Of a stretch of DNA of 64,000 nucleotides, positions 9,864 to 18,275 are shown piece after piece. How positions within the stretch are numbered: the first letter of the stretch is position 1; each line of letters starts with the position of its first letter. Position numbers and translations under genes: made by a program. The notes under the pieces were generated by a model. The model saw nothing but the letters and a program-made list of their open reading frames with translations, was not told where the DNA came from and ran no database searches. Origin of the DNA: CAVPFA01 sp963703655 (GTDB taxonomy: Bacteria; Actinomycetota; Acidimicrobiia; Acidimicrobiales; Bog-793); assembly GCA_963703655.1 (NCBI GenBank), contig CAVPFA010000006.1, positions 434,001 through 498,000 on the forward strand, given 5' to 3'.

Positions 9864-11429
9864 TCAGGGAAAGTGATCCGGGAGATCGTTCTCGAACAGC
9901 ACCGCATCCTCAGGGCCCAGGTGCTCGCGCGCCCAGGCCACCGCTTCGGGAAGCGAACCGACGAGCTTCACCCGCGGCGGCCGTTCGGCTCGCCGGCAAC
10001 CCTCGAGGAGCGCGGCCCGATTCGTGCGGCCGACCACGACCACGTCGGTGACGACTCCCGCGGCGTCCTCGGCAAGGGCGACGTTCTCGTCACGCTGGGT
10101 GCGCCCGAGCTCAACCATCCCGGGCGTCACGAGCACTCGTCGGCCGCCCGGCGCCTCGCGTGCCAGCGCCTCGAGCGCGCGCCGGGCGCCGGCCGGGTTG
10201 GCGTTGAACGTGTCGTCGAGCACGATGTAGCCGGCCCCGGCGCTGTAGCGCTCCAGTCGGTTCGGCACGCTCGGCAGCGTGGCGAGTCGACGCAGCACCA
10301 CTTCAGGGGAGATGCCGAGCTCGATGGCCACAGCGGCCGCGCACGCCGCGTTCGACCGGATCGGAGGCACAGAACCGGGAGCCAGGCCCGCGACACCCGA
10401 CGACCTTCCTGCCACTCGAAGCTCGAGGCCGTCGGATTGCTCCAGCACGACGACATCGGCCCCGGGGTCGTCGGCGGAAGCCCGCACCACCTTTTGTGCC
10501 GCTTCCTTTTGTACCGCTGCGAGGCGTCGCGCAAGTCCCTCGAGACGGTCGTCGTCGACGTTGAGCACGACCACGCCGGCTCCCGCTGTGATCTCCGCCT
10601 TCGCCGAGAGCGTGCGGTCGAGGGTGCCGAAGCGTTCCAGATGCGACGGCCCGATCGCTGTGATGACTACGACTTGGGGGCGGAGCCACCGGCACAGCGC
10701 CGCGATCTCGCCCGGGCCGTAGGCGCCCATCTCGGCCACCAGCACCTCGGTCCCCGGCGCGAGGTGCTCGTTGACCGTGCGGGCCAGTCCGGCCCGGTTG
10801 TTGAAGCTGCGCGGGCTCGCGACGACATTGCGATCGGCCGCCAGCATGTGAGCGAGGTATCCCTTGGTCGTCGTCTTTCCATACGACCCCGTTATCCCGA
10901 CCACGAGAGGCCGAACACGGGCCAGCACCACCGCTGCCCGGCGGACGAACTTCCGCGCGAGCAGGTCCTCGACAGGCCGAAGGACGACGAGCGCCAAGTC
11001 GACGAGGACAGGGACGGCGACCGCCGCGAAACCGGCGGCCGCGACGCCGTCGGCGAGACCGCCGTAGGCGGCGGGCACCGCGACGGCGAGGAGCTCGAGG
11101 CCTCCGGTGCACAGGGCGACGAACGACATCCGGCGCGTCCACGCGAGGCTCGACGTGCGACCTCGCATACGAAGGCCGACCGGGCCGATCGCGACCGCGA
11201 CGGCTGTCGCGATCACCGCTGGGGGCACCGCGACGCCGATCGCTGCGCCTGTCACGGCTGCGGCGGCGAGGCCGGCGTTGACCGGCGTTGCCGTCCACCA
11301 GCGCCACGCGAACCGTGCGCCCGCACCCGCAAGGTAATGCTCGCGCTGGGCAACCCTGAGCCACCGCAGGTCAGCGCAGACGATCGCCGTGACGACTGCC
11401 GCGAGCGAGATGGCGTCGAGCGCGGTCAC
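9864..11429 (-). CDS. MurF-like Mur ligase with N-terminal membrane domain
   Basis: 521 residues from a GTG at 11429. Residues 1-155 hold several hydrophobic helices. The rest is a Mur ligase: ATP loop GITGSYGKTTTKG at 178-190, AEMGAYGPGEI, the central-domain signature ITAIGPSHLERFGT, and the C-terminal domain start DDTFNANP, which is the MurF D-Ala-D-Ala-binding signature. It therefore resembles UDP-MurNAc-tripeptide--D-Ala-D-Ala ligase but lacks the normal soluble N-terminal UDP-binding domain and carries membrane helices instead. With ddl immediately downstream, a dedicated D-Ala-D-Ala adding pair is likely. Whether it is the only MurF of the cell or a paralogue for another acceptor cannot be told here. 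Confidence 0.88.
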   Translation of the reverse strand: MTALDAISLAAVVTAIVCADLRWLRVAQREHYLAGAGARFAWRWWTATPVNAGLAAAAVTGAAIGVAVPPAVIATAVAVAIGPVGLRMRGRTSSLAWTRRMSFVALCTGGLELLAVAVPAAYGGLADGVAAAGFAAVAVPVLVDLALVVLRPVEDLLARKFVRRAAVVLARVRPLVVGITGSYGKTTTKGYLAHMLAADRNVVASPRSFNNRAGLARTVNEHLAPGTEVLVAEMGAYGPGEIAALCRWLRPQVVVITAIGPSHLERFGTLDRTLSAKAEITAGAGVVVLNVDDDRLEGLARRLAAVQKEAAQKVVRASADDPGADVVVLEQSDGLELRVAGRSSGVAGLAPGSVPPIRSNAACAAAVAIELGISPEVVLRRLATLPSVPNRLERYSAGAGYIVLDDTFNANPAGARRALEALAREAPGGRRVLVTPGMVELGRTQRDENVALAEDAAGVVTDVVVVGRTNRAALLEGCRRAERPPRVKLVGSLPEAVAWAREHLGPEDAVLFENDLPDHFP

Positions 11430-11463
11430 AAGGTGGGCGCGCCCCGCGGCGGGGCTGCCGGGA

Positions 11464-12201
11464 TCACGGCTTCAGGCGTCCAACGGCTGCACGTAGCTCG
11501 CCAGGAACCGTGAGGGGCGTGAGATGGCCCGCTCCGTGGCACACGACGAGATGCGAGTCCCGCAGCTCGCGTTGCACTTTCTCGGCCACAACGAGCGGAG
11601 CGAGGGTGTCGTTGTCACCCCACACGAGCTCGACGGGGCACTGGAGGGCGGCGAGCGCCTCCGTGTAGTCCTCCGAGAGCGTGCGCACCAGAATGTCGCG
11701 CATGACGCCGGAGGCGGCACGGTAATCGTCGGACCCGTAGCGCTGACGCAGCGCCTCGATCCGCGTCTGGCCGATCACCCCGCGTGCCGCAAGCCGTCGC
11801 GCCACCCTGAGACGCAGACGTGGTCTCGAACGGGCGCCGGCGGGACGATGGAGCGGGACACCGCTCAACACGAGGCCCGCGACCCGATCGGGGTGGGTTG
11901 CAGCAAGGTGCACCGCGACACGGCCACCGAACGAGTGGCCGAGCACGACGACTTGTGTCGCCATCTCGTCGAGCACGGCCGAGACCGCGTCGGCGTACTC
12001 CGGGGTGCCCCACACTTGCGCCGGTGCCGGCGCGCTCCCGAATCCGGGCAGGTCGAGCGCGACCGCCTCGAGGCCCGGGGGAGCCAGCACGGCCTCGAAG
12101 TCCCGGTGGTCGCGGCGCCAGCCGTGCAGCGCCAGCACCCACGGGGTGCCGGTGCCGTACGACTCCCCGAACAGGCGGGCCCCGGCGAACGACGTGAGCA
12201 T
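11464..12201 (-). CDS. Alpha/beta hydrolase
   Basis: 245 residues from the ATG at 12201 (MLTSFAGARLFGESYGTGTP). The oxyanion loop is HGWRRDH, the nucleophile elbow is LGHSFGGRVAVH, and the catalytic Asp and His are in VWGDNDTLAP and GAGHLTPL. The size and motifs are those of soluble esterase/haloalkane dehalogenase-like hydrolases. It precedes the membrane MurF-like gene by 34 bases on the same strand and is divergent from the helicase gene, so it probably opens the transcript that includes the Mur ligase and ddl. The substrate is unknown. Confidence 0.88.
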   Translation of the reverse strand: MLTSFAGARLFGESYGTGTPWVLALHGWRRDHRDFEAVLAPPGLEAVALDLPGFGSAPAPAQVWGTPEYADAVSAVLDEMATQVVVLGHSFGGRVAVHLAATHPDRVAGLVLSGVPLHRPAGARSRPRLRLRVARRLAARGVIGQTRIEALRQRYGSDDYRAASGVMRDILVRTLSEDYTEALAALQCPVELVWGDNDTLAPLVVAEKVQRELRDSHLVVCHGAGHLTPLTVPGELRAAVGRLKP

Positions 12202-12313
12202 TTCGAAAAAGCTAACGCGTCGGGTCGGTGTCGAAGCTGACCGTGACGGTCTTCCCTTGCCGGTCAGGCCGGCGACCCCAGCCGATGACGCACCCGACCG
12301 GTACGGTCTCGGT

Positions 12314-14238
12314 GTGGCATCGACCGCCGCCTTCCCGAACGACCTGGCCGGACGACTGCTGGCCGGATGTGACGCGGAGCAACGCGAGGCGATCACCACC
12401 GAGGCCAAGCCCCTGTGCGTGCTTGCGGCAGCCGGGTCGGGCAAGACACGGGTACTGACGCGCCGGATCGCCTGGCGGGTGAACGAAGGAACCGCCTCGG
12501 CGCCGTATGTGCTTGCGCTCACCTTCACCCGTAAGGCGGCTTCCGAGCTCCGCGGCCGGCTTGCAAGCCTCGGTCTCGCCGAGCCTGCCACCGCGGGGAC
12601 CTTCCATTCCGTCGCACTCGCGGAGCTGCGACGCCTCGCAGCCGAGCGCGGCCGGCCTGCACCGGTCGTCATCTCGTCCAAGGCTCGACTCCTGGCGGCG
12701 GCCGCGGGTCGCGACGCTGGGCACGACCGGGCGACGCTGGCGGAGCTCGCCTTCGAGATCGAGTGGGCGCAAGCTCGCTGCCTGACGGCTCGCGACTACC
12801 TCCGAGCCGTGACCATAAGCGGGCGGCAGACCCAATGCGACCCCGCGGTCGTCGCCGAGGTCTGGAAGCGCTACGAGCGTGAGAAGCAACGCCGCGGGGT
12901 GCTCGATTTCGACGACCTTCTCGCTCGTTGTGCGAATGAGATGGAGAAGGACCCCGAGTTCGCCGCCTCGGCCCGGTGGCGGTTCCGCCACTTCTTCGTC
13001 GACGAGTACCAGGACGTGAACTCGGCACAAGTCCGGCTTCTCGAGGCATGGCTCGGTGACGGCGACGACGTTTGCGTGGTCGGCGACCCCGACCAGGCGA
13101 TCTATTCCTGGAACGGGAGCGACCCGCGGGCTCTGGTCGACTTTCCCCTACGGCATGCCGGTTCCCGGGTTCTCCGGCTCGCCATGAACTACCGCTCCAC
13201 CGACGCGGTACTCGCAGTTGCGTCGTCGGTCCTGAGCGCTGAGACAAGCGCAGGCCCCGCGTGGATCTCGCGCGAGACCGACGGTGACACGCTCGGCACC
13301 GAGCCTGCGCGTGCGCTCGTCTCCGGGCGCCCCCGGGTGGGCGGCGCCCCGCCGCCGATCGTCGCCTATGAGAGCGATGCAGACGAGGCGCGCGGCGTGA
13401 TCGACACACTCAGGCGGGCCCGCAGCCCCGGCGCGTCGTGGTCGAGCATCGCGGTCCTCGCTCGCACGAACGCCCAACTCGTGCTGTTCGAGCGCGAGCT
13501 ACAAGCCGCAGGCATACCCTTCCGCAGCGGGGGCGGCCGCTCGTACCTCGCTCGCCCGACGGTTCGCGAGTCCCTGGACCGATTGGCAGCCTCGTCGGGC
13601 GCGGCCGGCTTTCAAGCGTGGCTCGAGGAGCTCGAGGCCTCGGCGGCCGGGCCGTCCGCCCGGGCCGTGGACGAGCAGGACGACGGCTACTGCATCGGTC
13701 CCTTCCAGGACGATCTTCACAACCTCACGCCCGTCGACGACGACGTTGCCGAGCTGGCCCGCCTTGCACTCGAGTACCTCCGGTCGGACTCGAACCCGAG
13801 CCCAAGCGCGTTCGTCACATGGCTGGAAGCGAGCCTGCGCGCCGATCCGCCTCGGCAGACCGGCGACGCCGTCGACCTGGTGACCTTCCACCGGGCCAAG
13901 GGCCTGGAATGGCGAGTCGTCTTCGTTACCGGGCTCGAGGACGGTCTTGTCCCGATCGCGCGATGCGCGCAGTGTCGGGGCGGTCGCCGAGGAGCGAAGG
14001 CTGCTCTACGTCGCATGCACCCGCGCTGATGGACGAGCTTTGCTGCTCATGGGCGCGAGAGAGGTCCTTCGGAGGTCGTCGATCGGTCCGGGCCCCGTCG
14101 CCGTACCTCGAAGCCATAGAGGCCACCCATCGCGACCTTGCAAGGCTGGCTGTGGTGACGCCCGAGCGTTTGCGCGCTTCCCAGCGGGAGGTGCGGGCTT
14201 TGCTCGCGGGGCGCGAGCGAACGCGTCGAGAAGAGTGA
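12314..14238 (+). pseudogene. UvrD/PcrA-type superfamily 1 DNA helicase, two frameshifts near the 3' end
   Basis: From a GTG at 12314 the frame gives motif I LAAAGSGKTR, Ia LTFTRKAASELRGRL, II FFVDEYQDVNSAQ, III GDPDQAIYSWNGSDP, IV MNYRSTDAV and V VTFHRAKGLEW. It then shifts at about 13957-13978; the next frame has motif VI EERRLLYVACTRAD, and a second shift at 14031-14032 (one extra G) leads to DELCCSWARERSFGGR and a C-terminus ending at 14238. The reconstructed product is about 640 residues, short like actinobacterial UvrD2-type enzymes; an HRDC domain is not evident. It would unwind DNA 3'-5' during repair. Two close shifts suggest sequence error, but decay is possible. Confidence 0.88.
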
Positions 14239-14411
14239 ACGGCCTGGACGCGGGCTACCGTGCCACGACGAGCCGGATGCTGCCCAGGGGCGGTTCATCC
14301 GAGTAGCATGACGGCGCACTAGAATTTTCGGTGCGAGGTCCCGCTGCCACCGGGGGCCGTGGACAAAGTTGCACGGAACGGCACGTTGGCGTTTTCCGTG
14401 AGGAGACAAGA

Positions 14412-14431
14412 CGCCGGGCAAGTGCCCGGTG
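14412..14431 (+). other. Leader hairpin upstream of the helical repeat protein
   Basis: CCGGGC-AAGT-GCCCGG forms a perfect six-pair stem with a four-base loop (14414-14429), extended by one GU and one CG pair. It ends about five bases before the GGGAGGAGG ribosome site of the gene at 14456. The 217-base gap after the helicase gene holds no other gene; a leader with this hairpin near the translation start is all I can support. Confidence 0.4.
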
Positions 14432-14455
14432 GTTGGCCCGGGAGGAGGGTGCCTG

Positions 14456-14947
14456 ATGCCTGGAGACGGCGACAGCGGGGCGTCGGACCTAGAGGCACGC
14501 AACCACTACCTGGGCATCATCGACGATGCTTGGGAGATCTATCGCGAAGCGGTCGAGGGTGCCTGGGAAGACTACGAAGAGGCCCTCAAGCCGGTGCGTG
14601 AGGTCTACGAAAAGGGGCAGAGCGCGGCCGAGGAGGCCCACGGCAAGGCCATCGACGAAGCTTGGGGTGACTACAAGCAGGCCGTCGCGGACGCCCCTGC
14701 GACCATGCGCCGCGACGTCGTCGCACAGGCACGTGCCACGTACAACGAGCTGGCTGCGCAGATCCGCAAGACCTACAACGAGAGCATGTCGATCGCCCGG
14801 GACAGCTACCTTCGCTCCGTGGACAATGCGAGGGCGTCGTACCGCGTGGCGGTCGATGGCGAGCTTGACGCTCACCGTGAGGCGGTCCGTGCGGCTTGGA
14901 GCAGCTACCTGCAAGCAGTCGACTCCAACCTGGTAGCCGAGGAGTAA
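14456..14947 (+). CDS. Hypothetical helical repeat protein
   Basis: 163 residues from the ATG at 14456, eight bases after GGAGGAG. The protein is almost entirely alpha-helical and highly charged, built of degenerate repeats of about 20-25 residues with the pattern A-x-x-x-Y-x-x-A-V (IYREAVEGAWEDYEEAL, DYKQAVADAP, TYNESMSIARDSYLRSV, SYRVAVDGELDAHREAV, SYLQAVDSN). Tyrosine and alanine recur at fixed spacing, as in a long antiparallel bundle or coiled coil. No signal peptide, cysteine or catalytic motif is seen. I do not recognise the family. It stands alone between the helicase and the Rrf2 regulator. Confidence 0.75.
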   Translation: MPGDGDSGASDLEARNHYLGIIDDAWEIYREAVEGAWEDYEEALKPVREVYEKGQSAAEEAHGKAIDEAWGDYKQAVADAPATMRRDVVAQARATYNELAAQIRKTYNESMSIARDSYLRSVDNARASYRVAVDGELDAHREAVRAAWSSYLQAVDSNLVAEE

Positions 14948-15066
14948 GGGCTGGAGGACCACGGGCCGCCTTCGCCGCAGACAGGGTCAATCGGCCGCCA
15001 AGACACACATACCGAGAATCGGCTTCCGAGTACGGCGGTTGCCCCCTACGTGACTGGACGCGCGCG

Positions 15067-15522
15067 ATGCACATCTCCGCCAGAGTCGAGTACGCATTGC
15101 GCGCGCTCTGCACCTTGGCCGCCCGCGGCGGCGAGCCGCTCACTGCCGAAGAGCTCGCCCAGGCTCAAGGTCTTCCGGTCCGTTTCCTGCGCGCCATCCT
15201 GAACGATCTGCGCCGGGTGGGGATCGTCACGAGCCAGCGGGGCAACGAAGGTGGCTACCAGTTAGCACGGTCCGCATCGGAGATCACCGTCGGCGACGTC
15301 TTCCGCAGGCTCGAGGGTCCCCTCGCCGAAGTGCGCGGCATGCGCCCCGAGTCGGCCAGCTACGAAGCCGCCGCCCAGCACCTTCAAGAGGTGTGGGTCG
15401 CCGTCCGAGCGTGCCTTAGAGACGTGCTCGACGGGGTCACCCTCGAGCAGGTCGTCTCCGGCGAGCTTCCCGACCAGATCGCTCGGCTCGTGGCACGCCC
15501 CGACGCCTGGGAACCCCGATGA
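15067..15522 (+). CDS. Rrf2-family transcriptional regulator
   Basis: 151 residues from the ATG at 15067. The N-terminus MHISARVEYALRALCTLAAR and the wing sequence SQRGNEGGYQLAR are the Rrf2 winged-helix signature. The three cysteines that bind an Fe-S cluster in IscR/NsrR are missing (only C15 and the C in VRACLRDVL are visible), so it is more like the non-cluster Rrf2 regulators such as CymR. No partner gene for cysteine or Fe-S metabolism adjoins it, so its target cannot be deduced. Confidence 0.9.
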   Translation: MHISARVEYALRALCTLAARGGEPLTAEELAQAQGLPVRFLRAILNDLRRVGIVTSQRGNEGGYQLARSASEITVGDVFRRLEGPLAEVRGMRPESASYEAAAQHLQEVWVAVRACLRDVLDGVTLEQVVSGELPDQIARLVARPDAWEPR

Positions 15523-15570
15523 GCGGGACTGAGCGGGACCTCGTGTTCGACTGAGAGGTGCCTCGCCCGG

Positions 15571-16500
15571 TCACGGACCAGCCGGCGACGGCGTCGCCAG
15601 CCGGCGACGGCGCCTCAATCGCCAAGCCGCATAAGCCAGCGCGGCGGCGATGAGCAATGGAAACGCCCAGCTGACACCGAGCACGACGGCGCGCCCGGCA
15701 GCGGCGAGGTTGTGCCAGGCAAGCTTGACGGCCCGAGAAAAGGTGTTCTCGGCACGGGGCTTTCGCGTCGCTGGCGGAACCGACACCGCCAGATCGACCG
15801 TCAAGGTCGCATAGGTGGTCTGGTTGTCGAGCGAGGCCTGCTCTGCGGAGAGTTGCTCGATCTCGGACTCGACGCTGAAAAGCTCGTTCTGGACTTGCAG
15901 GATGTTCGGGATCGAGCCGGCCCGCTGCACCAGGTTGCGCAGCGCCTGCTGCTCGGCTTCGAGATTCGTGATCCGGGCGGACAGGTTGACCACCAGTCCG
16001 GTCACATCTTGGCCATGCACCTGCTGGCTCCGCACCTTGCCGAGCGTGGAGACCTCGATCACGAGCGCCGTGAAACGCGCGGAAGGAACCCGTACGACGA
16101 GGCTCGCCGTGGGCGCCTGGAGGCTCTGCGATTCGCTGGAGGAGTCGGCAACGAACCCTCCCTGGCTCTCCGCGTCAGCCGTCACCTGGTCGAAAGCACT
16201 CAGCAGATGAGCCTTTCGGACCGAGATTGCGATTGATCCCGTGTAGATGACGTCGGGGCTCTGCGCCGGGACGACCTTGCCAAGTTGAGTCGCCGACTCG
16301 CTCGGAGCCGTCTCGGCCGGAAAGTTCGCTCGACCAGCCTCCGGTGCGATCGAGTGCGCACGAGGTTGGCGAGCCAGCCCCATCGACGAACCAGGGGAGA
16401 ACCCCGTCGACCCGCGGAGCTCCGTCACGAGGGCCGCCCCAATGCCGAGAAGGACCACGACCGCGACTACGGCCACGAGGGACTTGCGCTTCACATTCAC
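15571..16500 (-). CDS. DUF4349-domain membrane-anchored exported protein
   Basis: 309 residues from a GTG at 16500 with an AAGGTGGG ribosome site. A basic N-terminus and hydrophobic helix (VKRKSLVAVVAVVVLLGIG) is a signal anchor. The extracytoplasmic part holds the DUF4349 pattern: IYTGSIAISVRKAHLLSAF, a glycine-rich turn, LVVRVPSARFTALV, and a coiled coil of about 50 residues rich in Glu/Gln (ITNLEAEQQALRNLVQRAG onward). A second transmembrane helix and an Arg-rich tail (WRLRRRRRL) close the protein, so both ends should be cytosolic. It is divergent from a sigma/anti-sigma pair, a common neighbourhood for this family. Confidence 0.85.
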   Translation of the reverse strand: MNVKRKSLVAVVAVVVLLGIGAALVTELRGSTGFSPGSSMGLARQPRAHSIAPEAGRANFPAETAPSESATQLGKVVPAQSPDVIYTGSIAISVRKAHLLSAFDQVTADAESQGGFVADSSSESQSLQAPTASLVVRVPSARFTALVIEVSTLGKVRSQQVHGQDVTGLVVNLSARITNLEAEQQALRNLVQRAGSIPNILQVQNELFSVESEIEQLSAEQASLDNQTTYATLTVDLAVSVPPATRKPRAENTFSRAVKLAWHNLAAAGRAVVLGVSWAFPLLIAAALAYAAWRLRRRRRLATPSPAGP

Positions 16501-16623
16501 CTTGAACCCACCTTTCCGAGTTGGTTGGCAGCGACGGGAGAACGAGCCGATCAGATCTCGGTTCACCGTTTCGACGCTCACAGGCGCGGTTCGGTTCCCC
16601 GGCTCGACTCGACCCCGCCGCGC

Positions 16624-17340
16624 GTGGGTCGCTCGGTACCGTTGGATATCGGACATGTCACGTCATTCGGTCCCGACGACTCGGACTCAGTTCTCATCAG
16701 CTCATCGCGAGATGGCGACCGGGACGCGCTCGAGGTTCTGCTCGGGCGCCACTACGACCGTCTTCACGGGCTCTGCCGGCGGATCCTCGGCAACGACCAG
16801 GACGCGGAGGATGCGACCCAGGAGGCCATGATCGCAATCGTTCGAGGACTCCCCGGCTACGACGGCCGCAGCTCGTTCTCCACCTGGGCGTACCGGGTTG
16901 CCACGAACTCCGCGCTGGACGAGCTGCGCCGAAGGCGACGGCGGCCCCTCCCCGGACTCGTCGAGATCCGGGACTCTGCGACATCGTCGGACCGCGTCTG
17001 TGAAACCACCATTTCAGTGACGACCCGGGTCGATCCCGGCGACCCCCTCAGCGCCCGGCTCGACGTCGACGCGGCTCTGCAGCAACTTCCCGTGGACCAG
17101 CGGACCGCGGTCGTGCTCCGCGATCTCCTCGACCTCGACTACGCCCAGATAGCGGAGGTCCTGGCGGTTCCGGTCGGCACCGTTCGGTCTCGCATAGCCC
17201 GCGGTCGCAGCGCGATCGCGAGACTGCTCGCGCAGTCTCCCCAAGACGATCACCGCCCGCCGAAAGCTGTCGGACAAGCGCGGACCTCCGAAGGGAACTC
17301 CGTTCCTTCCTCGCAACGTCAAAGCAAGCAACAGCTATGA
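16624..17340 (+). CDS. ECF-type RNA polymerase sigma factor
   Basis: Region 2 is seen as EVLLGRHYDRLHGLCRRILG...DAEDATQEAMIAI and FSTWAYRVATNSALDELRRR; region 4 as LQQLPVDQRTAVVLRDLLDL followed by YAQIAEVLAVPVGTVRSRIARGR. The start is uncertain: GTG at 16624 is used, TTG at 16642 is possible, and no clear ribosome site precedes either. The product of about 238 residues has a tail of some 30 polar residues after region 4. Its stop overlaps the ATG of the zinc-finger anti-sigma gene (ATGA), so the two are coupled and the sigma factor is probably held inactive by that partner. Confidence 0.9.
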   Translation: MGRSVPLDIGHVTSFGPDDSDSVLISSSRDGDRDALEVLLGRHYDRLHGLCRRILGNDQDAEDATQEAMIAIVRGLPGYDGRSSFSTWAYRVATNSALDELRRRRRRPLPGLVEIRDSATSSDRVCETTISVTTRVDPGDPLSARLDVDAALQQLPVDQRTAVVLRDLLDLDYAQIAEVLAVPVGTVRSRIARGRSAIARLLAQSPQDDHRPPKAVGQARTSEGNSVPSSQRQSKQQL

Positions 17341-18236
17341 GCCAATCCCTTTCAGCACGCGACGGCGGCGCCTCGGGTTCGCACCTGGGAGACGAGACTC
17401 TCTCGGCCTATCTCGACGGCGAGCTCGACACCCACGAGGTGCCGCCTGCGGCGTCGCACCTCGAGAGGTGCCCGTCGTGTCGCGAACGCCTCGGGTCCCT
17501 GTCGCGTGCAGCCGAGTCCGTGGGCCGACCGGTGAGACCCGTAGCATCGTCCACGCGGCAACTTCAGCTCGAGCGCGCCCTCGGCGGGTCGACGAGACTG
17601 CACCTGAGAGACTCGGTCGGGCGCAATCGCCGTCGCCTGGTGGTGGCGCGCTGGGCCGCTGCGCTGGTCATGGTGGCCGGGGGTAGCGCCTCGCTCTGGC
17701 ACTTTCGCTCCGACCTCTCCGGGCGCTCGGGACCCACCGCTTCCCAGACCTCGGCCCGGGCGGCCCGGGAGAAGGCGCTACCCCCGGCTCTCGGGAATTT
17801 GCCGGTCGCCGTGGCGCCGGCGCTGCAGCTGCGAGCTCTCCTGGGGCTGCCGTACACCGGTTGCGCTCCCCCGCTCGCTCGTACGGCGCCGCCGAGGTCC
17901 GGGACGCTCTACGACGCATCCGCGTCGGCGTCGTCGGGAGCACCCCGCTGCGCCCGCATCAGCGCCCCGCTCGCAAGCATCGACCGTGCAAGTGGCGCGC
18001 GTGTCCTCGGTGGCGCCGCCGGGCCACTTGTGTCATTGGTCCTGTCGGTTCCGGCGTCCTCGGTCCGAAGCGCGAGGTCTCTCCTCCTCGGCCACGCAGA
18101 CCTGCCGGTCGCGGTCGTCGTCGGGGACGAAGTGGTCGGCTACCTGTCGGCGGTCCAGGCTTCGGGGGGCATCACGATCGCCCGGGTGCCCGCCACGGTC
18201 GCCCGCGAGCTCGCAGCCGAAATCATGGGTAGTTGA
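17337..18236 (+). CDS. Putative zinc-finger anti-sigma factor (transmembrane)
   Basis: 299 residues. The N-terminal zf-HC2 motif is HLERCPSC with a preceding LSAYLDGELDTHE, the usual anti-sigma-factor domain that binds zinc and the cognate sigma factor. A single hydrophobic helix lies at about residues 103-120 (VVARWAAALVMVAGGSASL), followed by an Ala/Ser-rich extracytoplasmic region of 170 residues with four cysteines and a C-terminal domain with repeated Val/Ala strands (PLVSLVLSVPASSVRSA). It overlaps the sigma gene by four bases. The external region probably senses an envelope signal. Confidence 0.88.
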   Translation: MSQSLSARDGGASGSHLGDETLSAYLDGELDTHEVPPAASHLERCPSCRERLGSLSRAAESVGRPVRPVASSTRQLQLERALGGSTRLHLRDSVGRNRRRLVVARWAAALVMVAGGSASLWHFRSDLSGRSGPTASQTSARAAREKALPPALGNLPVAVAPALQLRALLGLPYTGCAPPLARTAPPRSGTLYDASASASSGAPRCARISAPLASIDRASGARVLGGAAGPLVSLVLSVPASSVRSARSLLLGHADLPVAVVVGDEVVGYLSAVQASGGITIARVPATVARELAAEIMGS

Positions 18237-18275
18237 GCGGGGCTTGGTGAATCCGGCCCGACTTCCGGGCTCGTC

